64,000 bases of DNA from contig CAYJPN010000021.1 in NCBI GenBank assembly GCA_964372115.1, positions 1 to 64,000 of the forward strand, written 5' to 3'. Shown here piece by piece: positions 28,261-37,450 of this stretch (position 1 is its first letter; each line of letters starts with the position of its first letter). The position numbers and the translations under genes were made by a program. A model generated the notes under the pieces. The model saw nothing but the letters and a program-made list of their open reading frames with translations, was not told the origin of the DNA and searched no databases. This DNA is from CG2-30-36-16 sp964372115 (GTDB lineage Bacteria > Bacteroidota > Ignavibacteria > Ignavibacteriales > Ignavibacteriaceae).

Positions 28261-29586
28261 TTAATTCCTTTTACCAATTTTTACTGTTGCTTTTGAGCCG
28301 AGCGTTCCGACAACGACAATAGTTTTATTATTAATATCGATAGATGAAATTACCGAACTAATTTGGTTTACATCTGTTATCTGTTTCCAGGTTACACCAT
28401 TAAAATGGGTAAGAAAACCAAATGATCCTGCGACGAAAATATCGTTATAATCTGTACCTCTTATGTGGGTTTGTGCATATTCTGTCTTATAATCAAGAAT
28501 TTTCCAATGGTTGTTGTTAAATGTGTAAATTTTCCCATTCCAGGTAGTAACATAAATTTTTCTGCCCGCTGCCAACCATACGGAACTTAGAAATATTTCG
28601 TATTCAAAATCTTTTTGGTATACAATTTTATTATCCACAATCTTTATGAATTTTCTTTCGGGATTATAAAGGATTGAAGAAGCTACAACATAAATTCCAG
28701 TTTCACCGGTTGACGAATTTATTGCTCCAAAAATATCATTAATATCAGCTCCGGTTCCACTCTCTATTTTCTGCCAGTTAGTTCCATCGTAATGAGCAAT
28801 GCTGCCATTGTTGCCTACTGCATATAAATCATTACTACTGATGCCCCAGATTGAGTTAATTGTAAATCTATCTTTCCACTGAAATCCCATTTTAATTATT
28901 TTACTACTCCCATCCGGTTTCAAGATAAATGTTTGAACATTGCTTGAAATCGCCAATGTATTATCAGCGAATAGAAATGAAGCCTCGCATTCGGAGGCTA
29001 TTTTCCCATTACTTGGTTGATCCTGATCAATATAAAACATTATTCTTTTCAATTCCCATTTCTGTCCATCCCAGTGCACAGCGTTATAAGCATGGGGGTC
29101 GGGAGTGCCGAGAGAATCTTTTAAATAAATCTCTCCAACTGCCCAGATGTTGTTTTCATCTATTATTGCAACATCATTAAGCGCACTGCTTCCGGCATCG
29201 CCGCCAAATTCAAACATCTGCCATGTAAAGTTGTGGCTTGTGGTGTCCATCGTTTGCAAGGTTAACTCTTTTGTAACGACACGCGAATTGTTGGATGGTT
29301 GTATGACTGTATGGTATTTATATATTTGGTTGGGGAGTAAACCTTCATCAAACAAAGTTGTGTCAATGCTGTTTGTATTAAAAGAATAGATGAGTGAGTC
29401 TTCTCTAAAAACTTTAGCGCCGGTTATGTTACCGGCTTTTAATGTTAACCATGCTTCGGTGCAAGAGGCGTCTTCGGCTTTAAACTCAAGTCCGGCGGGG
29501 GCGTTCCCCGGTTCCGTGGGGTTGCACGAGAGAAAAAGAAGTCCGGCAAAAAAAACAAACAGAAAAATAATTTTGTTTATAGGCAT
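28261..29586 (-). CDS. Lipoprotein with FN3-like and propeller-type domains
   Basis: 441 residues from ATG 29586; the frame extends further upstream but only this start gives a lipoprotein signal ('FVFFAGLLFLSCNPTEPG', Cys 21). An FN3-like domain follows (about 30-115), then repeats with 'NNIWAVGEIY', 'NDLYAVGNNGSIAHYDG', 'YNDIFVAGSFGFLTHFNG', which look like blades of a beta-propeller. It is probably anchored in a membrane facing the periplasm or surface. No enzyme motif is seen. It lies alone between an intergenic gap and the truncated peptidase. Confidence 0.8.
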   Translation of the reverse strand: MPINKIIFLFVFFAGLLFLSCNPTEPGNAPAGLEFKAEDASCTEAWLTLKAGNITGAKVFREDSLIYSFNTNSIDTTLFDEGLLPNQIYKYHTVIQPSNNSRVVTKELTLQTMDTTSHNFTWQMFEFGGDAGSSALNDVAIIDENNIWAVGEIYLKDSLGTPDPHAYNAVHWDGQKWELKRIMFYIDQDQPSNGKIASECEASFLFADNTLAISSNVQTFILKPDGSSKIIKMGFQWKDRFTINSIWGISSNDLYAVGNNGSIAHYDGTNWQKIESGTGADINDIFGAINSSTGETGIYVVASSILYNPERKFIKIVDNKIVYQKDFEYEIFLSSVWLAAGRKIYVTTWNGKIYTFNNNHWKILDYKTEYAQTHIRGTDYNDIFVAGSFGFLTHFNGVTWKQITDVNQISSVISSIDINNKTIVVVGTLGSKATVKIGKRN

Positions 29587-29877
29587 AACAATAGAAGCCC
29601 TTTTCTTTAAGGAAAAAATTAAGAATTGTAAATTAAGTAAGTAACCCGGAACTGCGGCGCGTAAATTAATTTTTTTTACCACCGTTCCCCCGAAAATGAC
29701 AATTTATTTTTTTGTTTTCTAGCACCATAACTGCTGCCGTATAATTGTTACTGCAAATTTATAAAAAACTTTACGTAAAGACCTAAATGTAGAATGTATA
29801 ATGTACAATGAAAAAAGGTAAGTGGCGACAGGTTGGGGGAAACAAGTTTTATGTATTTTGCAAATTCTCTTATGGAG
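29587..29877. other. Intergenic between lipoprotein and lepB
   Basis: About 290 AT-rich bases. The right part lies downstream of lepB, the left part upstream of the lipoprotein. No coding frame or repeat is recognised. Confidence 0.4.
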
Positions 29878-29907
29878 GCGTTAAAAAGAATCTAAGAATT
29901 TTAACGC
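29878..29907 (-). terminator. Hairpin after lepB
   Basis: GCGTTAAAA (29878-29886) pairs with TTTTAACGC (29899-29907) just after the lepB stop. No T-run follows on the minus strand beyond the stem itself, so termination is likely but not certain. Confidence 0.55.
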
Positions 29908-29910
29908 TGT

Positions 29911-30786
29911 TTATTTTACCAAATTAAAAATTCTATGCCAGCGTATTGCGCTGCCGGTTGACCAATAAATAAACCATGCTTTTCCGGTTATAAAATTTTC
30001 GGGTACAAATCCGTGGTAACGGCTGTCTATGCTGTTGTCGCGGTTATCGCCCATTAAAAAGTAATAATTTTTTTGCAGTGTATATTGGCGGACCGGTTTG
30101 CCGTTTATTGTTATAACCGTTCCTTCAACACTTACAACTTTTTTGCCGTACTCGCGGTTTATTATCATTCCCCATTTGTAAATGTTTTGGTGGTTTAGTT
30201 CAATTGTCATCCCTTTATACGGCACTACAACGGGTCCCATATTGTCGGCAGACCAATTTTTATTTTTAAAGTAAAGAGTTGAATCACCGGTTAACCTAAA
30301 ATTAGTTGTATCAATTTTAGCCTTACCGGGCAGCGTCAGTTGTTTGCCGTTTATAAATACAATTTTGTTTTTGATTGTGAGCGTGTCGCCGGGTAAACCG
30401 ATTATTCTTTTTACAAAATATAAACCTGCGGGGGGTATAATTTTATCGGCTGCCGGAAATTGAAAAACAACAACGTCTCCCCTTTTTGGTTTAGAAAATG
30501 ATAATAATATTTTGGGTTCGAGGGTAATGCCGGTAAAGGGAATGTAAGTCGGCGTTGAAATTGCATATGCCGCTTTATTTATAATTATGTTATCACCGGA
30601 TATCAGCGTGTTTGCCATGGATGAAGTCGGGATAAGATAGGCATCGACAAAAAATAATTTTAATATTATCACAAAAATAAAAGCGGTAAAAAGATATGTT
30701 GCTTTTTTTCTGACTGATTTAGACAGGAAAGGCTCCTTTTCAACAGGAGCCTTCTTTTCAATATTAATAATTATTTTTTCTTCCAA
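29911..30786 (-). CDS. lepB: Signal peptidase I
   Basis: About 291 residues. A single membrane segment ('LFTAFIFVIILKLFFVDAYL') precedes the catalytic Ser in 'IPTSSMANTL'; the catalytic Lys is in 'FVKRIIGLPGDTL'; the late box 'MGDNRDNSIDSR' is intact. The enzyme cleaves signal peptides of exported proteins. There is no ATG before the membrane segment. TTG 30786, next to the lepA stop, is my choice; the frame stays open to TTG 30846 inside lepA, and a CTG at 30726 has AAGGAG six bases upstream but inside a hairpin. Directly downstream of lepA, a common arrangement. Confidence 0.9.
   Translation of the reverse strand: MEEKIIINIEKKAPVEKEPFLSKSVRKKATYLFTAFIFVIILKLFFVDAYLIPTSSMANTLISGDNIIINKAAYAISTPTYIPFTGITLEPKILLSFSKPKRGDVVVFQFPAADKIIPPAGLYFVKRIIGLPGDTLTIKNKIVFINGKQLTLPGKAKIDTTNFRLTGDSTLYFKNKNWSADNMGPVVVPYKGMTIELNHQNIYKWGMIINREYGKKVVSVEGTVITINGKPVRQYTLQKNYYFLMGDNRDNSIDSRYHGFVPENFITGKAWFIYWSTGSAIRWHRIFNLVK
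30729..30753 (-). promoter_or_regulatory. Perfect hairpin within the lepB 5' region
   Basis: A 9-bp perfect stem (AAGGCTCCT/AGGAGCCTT) with a 7-base loop lies 33 bases after the TTG start of lepB. The AAGGAG in its 3' arm looks like a ribosome site for the in-frame CTG at 30726. It could adjust lepB output relative to lepA. Confidence 0.4.
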
Positions 30787-30787
30787 T

Positions 30788-32581
30788 TTATTCGTCGATT
30801 TGGAGAACTGCCAGAAAAGCTTCCTGCGGTATGTCAACGTTGCCAACCTGCTTCATTCGCTTTTTACCTTCCTTCTGTTTTTCAAGAAGTTTTCTTTTTC
30901 GCGAAATATCACCGCCGTAACATTTAGCAATAACATTTTTACGCAGCGCTTTTACAACGGATTTTGAAATTACTTTTGTCCCGATAGCCGCCTGTATGCT
31001 TATTTCAAACATCTGCCTCGGTATTAATTCTTTTAATTTGCTGCTTACTTTTCTTCCCCAGTCGTATGATTTATCCCTGTGTACAATCATTGAAAGTGCA
31101 TCCACAGGTTCACCGTTTAGTAAAATATCAAGTTTAACAAGATCCGACTCGCGGTAGCCTATATATTCATAATCAAACGAAGCATAACCGCGTGTTGTTG
31201 ATTTTAGTTTGTCGTAAAAATCAAAAATTATTTCACTCAAAGGAAATTCAAATTGAATATCGGCGCGCGTTGGATCGATATAAGTTGTGTTTTTATATGT
31301 GCCCCGTTTTTCCATCGAGAGTTTCATAATGTTCCCGACGTATTCGCTCGGACAAACAATCTGCGCTTTTATATATGGTTCTTCAACATAATCAACATCG
31401 CCAACAGAGGGCATGGTTGCTGGGTTATCCACTACAAGTTTTTCGCCGTTCTTTTTATAAACATAATACTCAACGTTCGGCAGCGTTGTAATAATATTCT
31501 GATTATACTCACGGTCTAATCTTTCCTGCACAATTTCCATATGAAGCAGACCGAGAAACCCGCATCGGAAACCGAAACCGAGCGCCGCCGATGTTTCAGG
31601 CTGATAAACGAGAGCAGAGTCGTTAAGGCGAAATTTCTCGAGCGCGTCACGCAAATCTTCAAACGCGTCGGAGTCGGTCGGATAAAGTCCACTGTACACC
31701 ATCGGTTTAACTTCTTTGTAACCGGGCAGAGGTTTATCGGCGCCGTTTTTTGAGTGAACTACCGTCTCACCAACTTTTGCGTCGTGAACGTCTTTAATAC
31801 CCGCAATTAAATAGCCAACGTTACCGGCTTCGAGTGTATCGGTTTTAATTTTCTTAAGACCGAGTATCCCAATTTCCTCGGCTACAAATTCTTTACCGAG
31901 AACAAAAAATTTAATTTTATCGTTGGTTTTTAATGTGCCGTTAAATACTCTTATATACGCTATGGCTCCGCGATAAGCGTCAAAAATCGAATCAAAAATT
32001 AATGCCTGCAGAGGCGCTTCCGGCTCGCCTTTGGGCGGATGAATTTTGTTAACGATTGTTTCAAGCAATTCGTAAATACCAAGTTTTGCTTTTGCGCTAA
32101 CGAGTAAAATCTCATCCTCTTCGCATCCAATAAGATCAACAATTTGACCTTTTACTTTGTCAACTTCAGCACTCGGTAAATCTATTTTATTTATAACCGG
32201 TATTATCTCCAAACCGGCTTCAATTGCAAGATAAAGATTACTAATTGTCTGCGCTTCAACACCCTGTGCCGCATCTACAACAAGTATGGCTCCCTCACAT
32301 GCCGCTAATGAGCGTGAAACTTCGTAACTAAAATCTACATGTCCGGGCGTATCTATTAAATTTAAAATATAATTTTTATTATCCGATGCTTTATATTTCA
32401 TCTGGATTGCGTGCGATTTTATCGTAATTCCGCGTTCCCGTTCCAATTCAAGGTCATCGAGCACCTGCGCCTTAGACTCACGCTGCGAAACCGTTCCGGT
32501 AGTTTCGAGCAGGCAATCTGCAATTGTTGATTTACCGTGGTCAATATGCGCCACTATGCAAAAATTTCTAATATTGTTCAT
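30788..32581 (-). CDS. lepA: Elongation factor 4 (LepA GTPase)
   Basis: 597 residues, the normal length. G1 'AHIDHGKST', G3 'DTPGH', G4 'NKID' are intact. The C-terminal LepA-specific domain is present ('CYGGDISRKRKLLEKQKEG'). It is a ribosome-bound translational GTPase that back-translocates or rescues stalled ribosomes. ATG 32581 begins 'NNIRNFCIVAHIDHGKST'. Its stop is one base from the lepB start, and 80 bases separate it from the Ppx/GppA gene upstream. Confidence 0.97.
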   Translation of the reverse strand: MNNIRNFCIVAHIDHGKSTIADCLLETTGTVSQRESKAQVLDDLELERERGITIKSHAIQMKYKASDNKNYILNLIDTPGHVDFSYEVSRSLAACEGAILVVDAAQGVEAQTISNLYLAIEAGLEIIPVINKIDLPSAEVDKVKGQIVDLIGCEEDEILLVSAKAKLGIYELLETIVNKIHPPKGEPEAPLQALIFDSIFDAYRGAIAYIRVFNGTLKTNDKIKFFVLGKEFVAEEIGILGLKKIKTDTLEAGNVGYLIAGIKDVHDAKVGETVVHSKNGADKPLPGYKEVKPMVYSGLYPTDSDAFEDLRDALEKFRLNDSALVYQPETSAALGFGFRCGFLGLLHMEIVQERLDREYNQNIITTLPNVEYYVYKKNGEKLVVDNPATMPSVGDVDYVEEPYIKAQIVCPSEYVGNIMKLSMEKRGTYKNTTYIDPTRADIQFEFPLSEIIFDFYDKLKSTTRGYASFDYEYIGYRESDLVKLDILLNGEPVDALSMIVHRDKSYDWGRKVSSKLKELIPRQMFEISIQAAIGTKVISKSVVKALRKNVIAKCYGGDISRKRKLLEKQKEGKKRMKQVGNVDIPQEAFLAVLQIDE

Positions 32582-32661
32582 ATGCTCTTAAAAAATGAGT
32601 TGCAAATATAAAGATAGGGTTAGACTATTAAAAGGTATCGCTTTTTCTGAAAATAGCGTGA

Positions 32662-33600
32662 CTATTTCATTTTTTCTATTTCATCAAGTATTATTCCTTC
32701 GCGCAGTGCGAAGGTAGATACTTTCATCTGTTTTATTCCAAAAAGCTCAAATGATTTTAGAAGAATTAAAATTCCCGCCGGCATTATATCAGCCCTTTTT
32801 GTTTCGAGCCCATCTATTTCTAATCTTTCCTCAACGGTTTTTTTTGAAAGGATTAATTCGGTAACTTTTTTTAACTGCACGTAAGAAAAGACAAACCCGT
32901 TTAAATTTTTTCTTGGCGGAAGATTATTTTGCGCAATAATTAATCTTGCCGCTGCTTGAATAGTACCCGAACTACCGGAGACAAGATTGAAATTACAATG
33001 CAAATTTACCGGTGAAGATTTTATTTCATTCTCAATGTAATTTAGACACTCTCTTACTCTTTCATCCGTAACTACAAAATCGGGGAAGCATCTTTTTGTA
33101 AGGCGTACTGCTCCTATTTTTACACTTTCAGCAAAATCAAAAACTTCCTTTGTGCCGAGAGAATATTCCGAACTGCCGCCGCCGATATCTATGTTAAGAA
33201 GTTTTTCGTCATGCAATTTAAGACCGTGCCAAACGCCCTTAAAAATAAGCATAGCCTCTTCATGTCCTTCGATGGTTTGAACATAAACACCGGTAAGTTT
33301 GTAAATTTGTCCTACATATTCGGGACGGTTATCTGCTTCGCGTACTGCGCTTGTTGCTTTAGCTTTTAACCCGGTATTATAAAGAGAAGATATTTTTTTA
33401 AAACTTTTTAATATTTCAATTGAACTCTCAAGTTCTTCATTTGAAATAAACGACAGGTCTTCCCCCATATGGGCAGCAAGTCGTATTTGTCGTTTTTCCT
33501 TATCAACAACTTTAAATCCGCTATTGCCAGTTTTAACCTTTGCCACAATTAAGTGAAAAGAATTTGTACCCATATCTACAGCGGCAATAAAATCAGCCAT
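32662..33600 (-). CDS. Ppx/GppA-family phosphatase
   Basis: 312 residues. The N-terminal phosphate-binding loop 'AAVDMGTNSFHLIVAKV' and the second loop 'LNIDIGGGSSEYSLG' are both intact, as in exopolyphosphatases and pppGpp phosphohydrolases. It is the short form (no C-terminal HD domain). Substrate (polyphosphate or pppGpp) cannot be told from sequence. ATG 33600 overlaps the end of the GT9 gene by eight bases, so the two are probably co-translated. Confidence 0.92.
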   Translation of the reverse strand: MADFIAAVDMGTNSFHLIVAKVKTGNSGFKVVDKEKRQIRLAAHMGEDLSFISNEELESSIEILKSFKKISSLYNTGLKAKATSAVREADNRPEYVGQIYKLTGVYVQTIEGHEEAMLIFKGVWHGLKLHDEKLLNIDIGGGSSEYSLGTKEVFDFAESVKIGAVRLTKRCFPDFVVTDERVRECLNYIENEIKSSPVNLHCNFNLVSGSSGTIQAAARLIIAQNNLPPRKNLNGFVFSYVQLKKVTELILSKKTVEERLEIDGLETKRADIMPAGILILLKSFELFGIKQMKVSTFALREGIILDEIEKMK

Positions 33601-34705
33601 TAAAGTTCATTGTCTTTTTATTTTTCGAAAGGAACATTTCGCAGATGTCATACACATCCTGAACGGTTACGTCATCAATTAACTCCGAGCGGCGGGCAAA
33701 TAATTTATTACTGCCGATAGGCGCCCAGCAGTATGGGTTTGTTGGACCGAAAATAGAAACCTGCGGCGTTTTTGTTGAGCCGGCAACGTGCATAATACCG
33801 GTGTCATTTGTTATAAATAAATCGGATTGTGAAATCAGCGCCGCAACTTCAGGTATTGCCCGGTTAATAAATATATGAACCTTTCGATCATAATTTTTTT
33901 GTATATACGTTATTTCCTCTTTATCGCTGCGGCTGCCTGTTAAATAAAATTCGGCTTTATAATCATCATGCAGGCGTTTCATCAAAGTAACATATTTTAT
34001 AAGTGACCAGCGATTGGAAGCTTTACCGGCTCCGACATGTAGACCTATTAATGGGTGTCCGGGGTGATATTTAATTTCCGTTAAAAATTCTTTTGCAGAG
34101 GTTATATCATGCTCATCAAAAGAGATTTCGGAGAGGTAGTTGTCGGTTGTAATTCCAAACGGACGCACAATATCAAGACTGCGTTCGCTTACATTCGAGT
34201 CGGGGTGCATACGCCAATCGAGAGCAACTCGCCGGTGAAAAAAATATGCGCTTTTATTTATTTTGCCGTCGAGTTTTTTTGCTCCGATTTTTATCTTTGC
34301 GTTCGCAAAACCCGCAATCAAATTACTCGTAAAAGAAATTGATACCACAACCGGGACGATGGCAACATCATATTCTTCTTTTAATATTTTCCAAAATTTC
34401 CGAAGGTAAAACGGGTTATAAAGTTTTTTTTTATTGAAGATAAACAGACGGTCGATAAATTTATTTTTTACGAGTCCGGGATAATTTATAGGACTAAGAA
34501 CCAAAGTAACTTTGCTTTCCGGGTAAGTTTCCTTTATTGCCCTAAATAGTGAAACACCGGCGAGCAAATCGCCAAGCTGGTTATGCTGCCTAACAATTAA
34601 AAACTTTTTGGGCTCGCCAAGTTCTAAACTATGACTTTCTTTTACTTCAAACAGGCGCCGAAAAAAAGTATTTACGAAATTTGAAAAAATATTCTCCCTG
34701 CTCAT
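33593..34705 (-). CDS. Glycosyltransferase family 9 (heptosyltransferase-like)
   Basis: 370 residues. 'FLIVRQHNQLGDLLAGVSLF' matches the N-terminal GT9 nucleotide-fold motif and 'TNDTGIMHVAGSTKTP' the C-terminal donor-binding motif. GT9 enzymes add heptose or other sugars to the LPS core on the cytoplasmic side of the inner membrane. Donor unknown. Part of the packed minus-strand run, three bases after the small membrane protein gene. Confidence 0.92.
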   Translation of the reverse strand: MSRENIFSNFVNTFFRRLFEVKESHSLELGEPKKFLIVRQHNQLGDLLAGVSLFRAIKETYPESKVTLVLSPINYPGLVKNKFIDRLFIFNKKKLYNPFYLRKFWKILKEEYDVAIVPVVVSISFTSNLIAGFANAKIKIGAKKLDGKINKSAYFFHRRVALDWRMHPDSNVSERSLDIVRPFGITTDNYLSEISFDEHDITSAKEFLTEIKYHPGHPLIGLHVGAGKASNRWSLIKYVTLMKRLHDDYKAEFYLTGSRSDKEEITYIQKNYDRKVHIFINRAIPEVAALISQSDLFITNDTGIMHVAGSTKTPQVSIFGPTNPYCWAPIGSNKLFARRSELIDDVTVQDVYDICEMFLSKNKKTMNFNG

Positions 34706-34708
34706 TGT

Positions 34709-34912
34709 TTACTTTTGTTCTTCCTTTTTTTCTTCATCTATCACAGTAAACTGGGCTTCTTCAATATTTTCAAGTTTACTTTTTGGTTTCCGGTTGTAAT
34801 TTACATTACCGGTTCGTGTTTGTTTCGGTTTGCTAGTAAACAATCTGCGCACAAGTTTTATTATAAAATAAAACAAATAAAAATAGAGCGCGAGGTATAA
34901 CAGCTTTATCAT
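34709..34912 (-). CDS. Small single-pass membrane protein (DUF4834-like)
   Basis: 67 residues. One N-terminal membrane segment ('LYLALYFYLFYFIIKLV') is followed by a basic stretch and an acidic tail with 'FTVIDEEKKEEQ'. The arrangement recalls DUF4834 proteins of Bacteroidota, which have no known function. It overlaps the kinase gene by four bases (ATGA), which strongly supports it being a real, translated gene. Confidence 0.75.
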   Translation of the reverse strand: MIKLLYLALYFYLFYFIIKLVRRLFTSKPKQTRTGNVNYNRKPKSKLENIEEAQFTVIDEEKKEEQK

Positions 34913-35568
34913 TCGAACTTTCTCGATTCGGGTTTAAAATATTCAATTATTCCCCTATCTTCCCTGAATATCTGCCGGAACAGCTCATCGAAATCTGCAT
35001 CGCTTTTAACAAAATCTATTTCGCTGCTGTTTACAATTAGCAGCGGGGTTGATGAATACCTAAAGAAAAAATGGTTGTAGGCTTCGCTAAGTTCTTCAAT
35101 ATAACTACGCGTCAGATTCCGTTCAATTTTACGGCTTCGTTTTTTTATATTAAACATCAGTCTTTCTACACTGCTTTGAAGATAAACAACAAGATCAGGT
35201 TTACGCAGCGAGCGGTTTAGCAGGGGGAAAATACTCTCATATAGTTTTAACTCTTCGCCGCTAAGATTTAGATAAGCAAATATTCTGTCTTTTTCAAATA
35301 TATAATCGCAAACAGTATATTCCCGGAAAAGGTTTTCCTGAGCCAGTACTTCCTGCTGTTTGTAACGGTTTATCAGGAAAAACATCTGGGTCTGAAAAGC
35401 GAAGCCCTTCCGGTCGCCGTAAAATTTTTCGAGAAAAGGATTTGTTTCGAACTGCTCCATAAGAAGTTCGGCATTTAACTTGTCTTTTATTTTTTTTGCA
35501 AGAGTAGTTTTACCTGCTCCTATCACACCTTCAATGGCTATGTATTTTATTTCAGAATTTTGTTCCAA
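34909..35568 (-). CDS. Deoxynucleoside kinase family protein
   Basis: 219 residues. The P-loop is in 'IAIEGVIGAGKTTLAKKI'. 'RKPDLVVYLQSSVERL' and 'RSRKIERNLTRSYIEELSE' are the DRS/lid region of dNK/dGK/dCK enzymes. It phosphorylates deoxynucleosides in salvage. Start TTG 35568 is supported by GGAG upstream in the 16-base gap after folK. Placement next to folK is common in Bacteroidota-like genomes and reflects operon packing rather than pathway. Confidence 0.9.
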   Translation of the reverse strand: MEQNSEIKYIAIEGVIGAGKTTLAKKIKDKLNAELLMEQFETNPFLEKFYGDRKGFAFQTQMFFLINRYKQQEVLAQENLFREYTVCDYIFEKDRIFAYLNLSGEELKLYESIFPLLNRSLRKPDLVVYLQSSVERLMFNIKKRSRKIERNLTRSYIEELSEAYNHFFFRYSSTPLLIVNSSEIDFVKSDADFDELFRQIFREDRGIIEYFKPESRKFE

Positions 35569-35584
35569 ATTAAACTCCGGGTAA

Positions 35585-36076
35585 TTAAAATATTTTACCG
35601 CTTATTTTTTTTATGATATTACCGCCGCCGGTTTCTTTTAAAAGTACTTCAATACTTTTATTCAAAACAGGGTGAATAAATTTATCATTTATATCTGCGA
35701 GCGGTATTAGTACAAAATCTCTTTTTTCAACTTCCTTATGCGGTATTGTTAACTCGTCATTGGAATATATCAAATCATCAAAAAAAAGAATGTCAATATC
35801 AATCTCACGCGGTCCCCACCTTTCGGAACCGGTGCGCCCGATTTTTATTTCTAACTCTTTTAATAATAAAAGCAATTCCATTTGACTTAAATTAGTTTTT
35901 ATAAGCGCGGCGGTATTATAAAAATTTTTCTGTTTAATATTTCCGTAAGCTTTTGTTTCATAAACTCCGCCGGTTTTTTCAACTTCGCAGTCTGATTGTT
36001 TGTTTATTTCATTCAGCGCTTTTTTTAAATAACCTAACCTATCGCCTTTGTTAGAACCAAGGGCAACATAAACCAA
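35585..36076 (-). CDS. folK: 2-amino-4-hydroxy-6-hydroxymethyldihydropteridine pyrophosphokinase
   Basis: 163 residues, normal for HPPK. 'VYVALGSNKGDRLGYL' is the N-terminal signature and 'RWGPREIDIDILFFDD' the metal- and ATP-binding motif with both Asp. It transfers pyrophosphate to hydroxymethyl-dihydropterin in folate synthesis. The start is TTG 36076, five bases after the folB stop, so the two consecutive pathway genes are coupled. Confidence 0.95.
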   Translation of the reverse strand: MVYVALGSNKGDRLGYLKKALNEINKQSDCEVEKTGGVYETKAYGNIKQKNFYNTAALIKTNLSQMELLLLLKELEIKIGRTGSERWGPREIDIDILFFDDLIYSNDELTIPHKEVEKRDFVLIPLADINDKFIHPVLNKSIEVLLKETGGGNIIKKISGKIF

Positions 36077-36081
36077 ATGAA

Positions 36082-36501
36082 TTATAATTTCACCTCTGCG
36101 GAGGCGAGTTCAATAGTATGTTTTTCACGCTCACGTTCATCGCGTGTTTTTATAACTTCAACCTCCACGCAATCAACCACGCCGCCAAGCGGGGGATTAT
36201 GTTTTATAACCCGAACTGCAATTTTTTGAATATTCCCGAAACGATCCAGCAACTCATCTGTAATAAGTGTAGCCAGCGATTCAATTAAATAGTGCTTCTT
36301 TTCAAGAACAAGCTGGTTTATACATTTATAAACTTTTTGGTAATCTATTGTACGCGTAAGATTATCGTCTTTTGCAGCGGCTGTAAAATCGGTGTACATG
36401 TCAACATCTGCTTCAAACCTTCCGCCAACACTCTGCTCCTGACTTAAAACTCCATGGTAACCGTAAAAAACCGCTTTTTTTATTCTAATTATATTTAACA
36501 T
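36082..36501 (-). CDS. folB: Dihydroneopterin aldolase
   Basis: 139 residues. 'KKAVFYGYHGVLSQEQSVGG' matches the family start with the conserved GxHG-type loop, and 'TIDYQKVYKCI' plus 'LIESLATLI' carry the pterin-binding Glu. It forms hydroxymethyl-dihydropterin, the substrate of FolK. A C-terminal extension of about 20 charged residues is longer than usual. ATG 36501. Confidence 0.95.
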   Translation of the reverse strand: MLNIIRIKKAVFYGYHGVLSQEQSVGGRFEADVDMYTDFTAAAKDDNLTRTIDYQKVYKCINQLVLEKKHYLIESLATLITDELLDRFGNIQKIAVRVIKHNPPLGGVVDCVEVEVIKTRDEREREKHTIELASAEVKL

Positions 36502-36522
36502 ATTTTCCTAAACCAACCGGCG

Positions 36523-37446
36523 CTACACTGCCTGTTCTTTTATAATTTTTTCATTCGAAAGTTTTTTAATTCCTCTTAAATTGGCTATTAATATCCCGGC
36601 AAGGACAAATAAACATCCAATAAAATCATACAAAGATAGTTGTTCGCTGTAAAAGAGCCAACCCGCTATTAATGCCACAATTGGAGTAATAAAAGCTGTG
36701 AGAGACAGAATTACAAGATTTATTCGTTTCATCAGCCAATAATAGGCTGTAAAAGTAACAACACTACCAAAAAAACCCAAATACAAAACAGACCAAACCG
36801 CGGTAAAATCGAAGTTTAGTTTCGAACCATCTTCATACAAAATAGCGAATAAAAGCATAACTACTGCGCCCATAAGCATCGGTATTAGGTTCATTGAAAG
36901 AGCATTTAAATGCTGACCCGCTTTTTTTATCATCACAGCCATACCTGCCTGCATAATTCCGGAAATTACGACAGCAAACATTCCAACTAAATATGTGGAA
37001 ATACTACCTCCAAGATCATCCGAAAAGATTATTAATATACCTGCAAATCCGAAAAACATTCCGATGATTTTGTAAACGCCGATATGTTCCTTGGGAATAA
37101 AAAGAAAAGAGAACAATGCTACAAAAAAAGGAAATACGCCAAATAAAACCGATGCCAGCCCTGATGGGACAAACTGCTCTGCCCAATAAACCAAACCGAA
37201 TGGAATTGCGAATGAAAAAAGTCCCTGTAAAAGATATATCTTTATCGAAAGCGGGTCCTTTTGAATTTTTATTCCTCTCATTATCATTAAGAGATATATA
37301 AAAAATCCGGCAATAAAAAATCTGAATGCTGCGGAATAAAGAGGCGTTAGCGATTCTAAACTGGCGCGTATTGCAAGCCAGGTTGTGCCCCAAATAAGAC
37401 AAATAAGAATATATACAGAAACAATACCGGCGTTTTTATTTAGCAT
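36523..37446 (-). CDS. EamA/DMT-superfamily transporter
   Basis: 307 residues with ten predicted membrane segments in two EamA repeats. The start 'LICLIWGTTWLAIRASL' and the motif 'YWAEQFVPSGLASVLFGVFP' are characteristic. These inner-membrane carriers export amino acids or other metabolites; the substrate cannot be assigned. ATG 37446, four bases after the pgeF stop. Confidence 0.93.
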   Translation of the reverse strand: MLNKNAGIVSVYILICLIWGTTWLAIRASLESLTPLYSAAFRFFIAGFFIYLLMIMRGIKIQKDPLSIKIYLLQGLFSFAIPFGLVYWAEQFVPSGLASVLFGVFPFFVALFSFLFIPKEHIGVYKIIGMFFGFAGILIIFSDDLGGSISTYLVGMFAVVISGIMQAGMAVMIKKAGQHLNALSMNLIPMLMGAVVMLLFAILYEDGSKLNFDFTAVWSVLYLGFFGSVVTFTAYYWLMKRINLVILSLTAFITPIVALIAGWLFYSEQLSLYDFIGCLFVLAGILIANLRGIKKLSNEKIIKEQAV

Positions 37447-37450
37447 TTTT

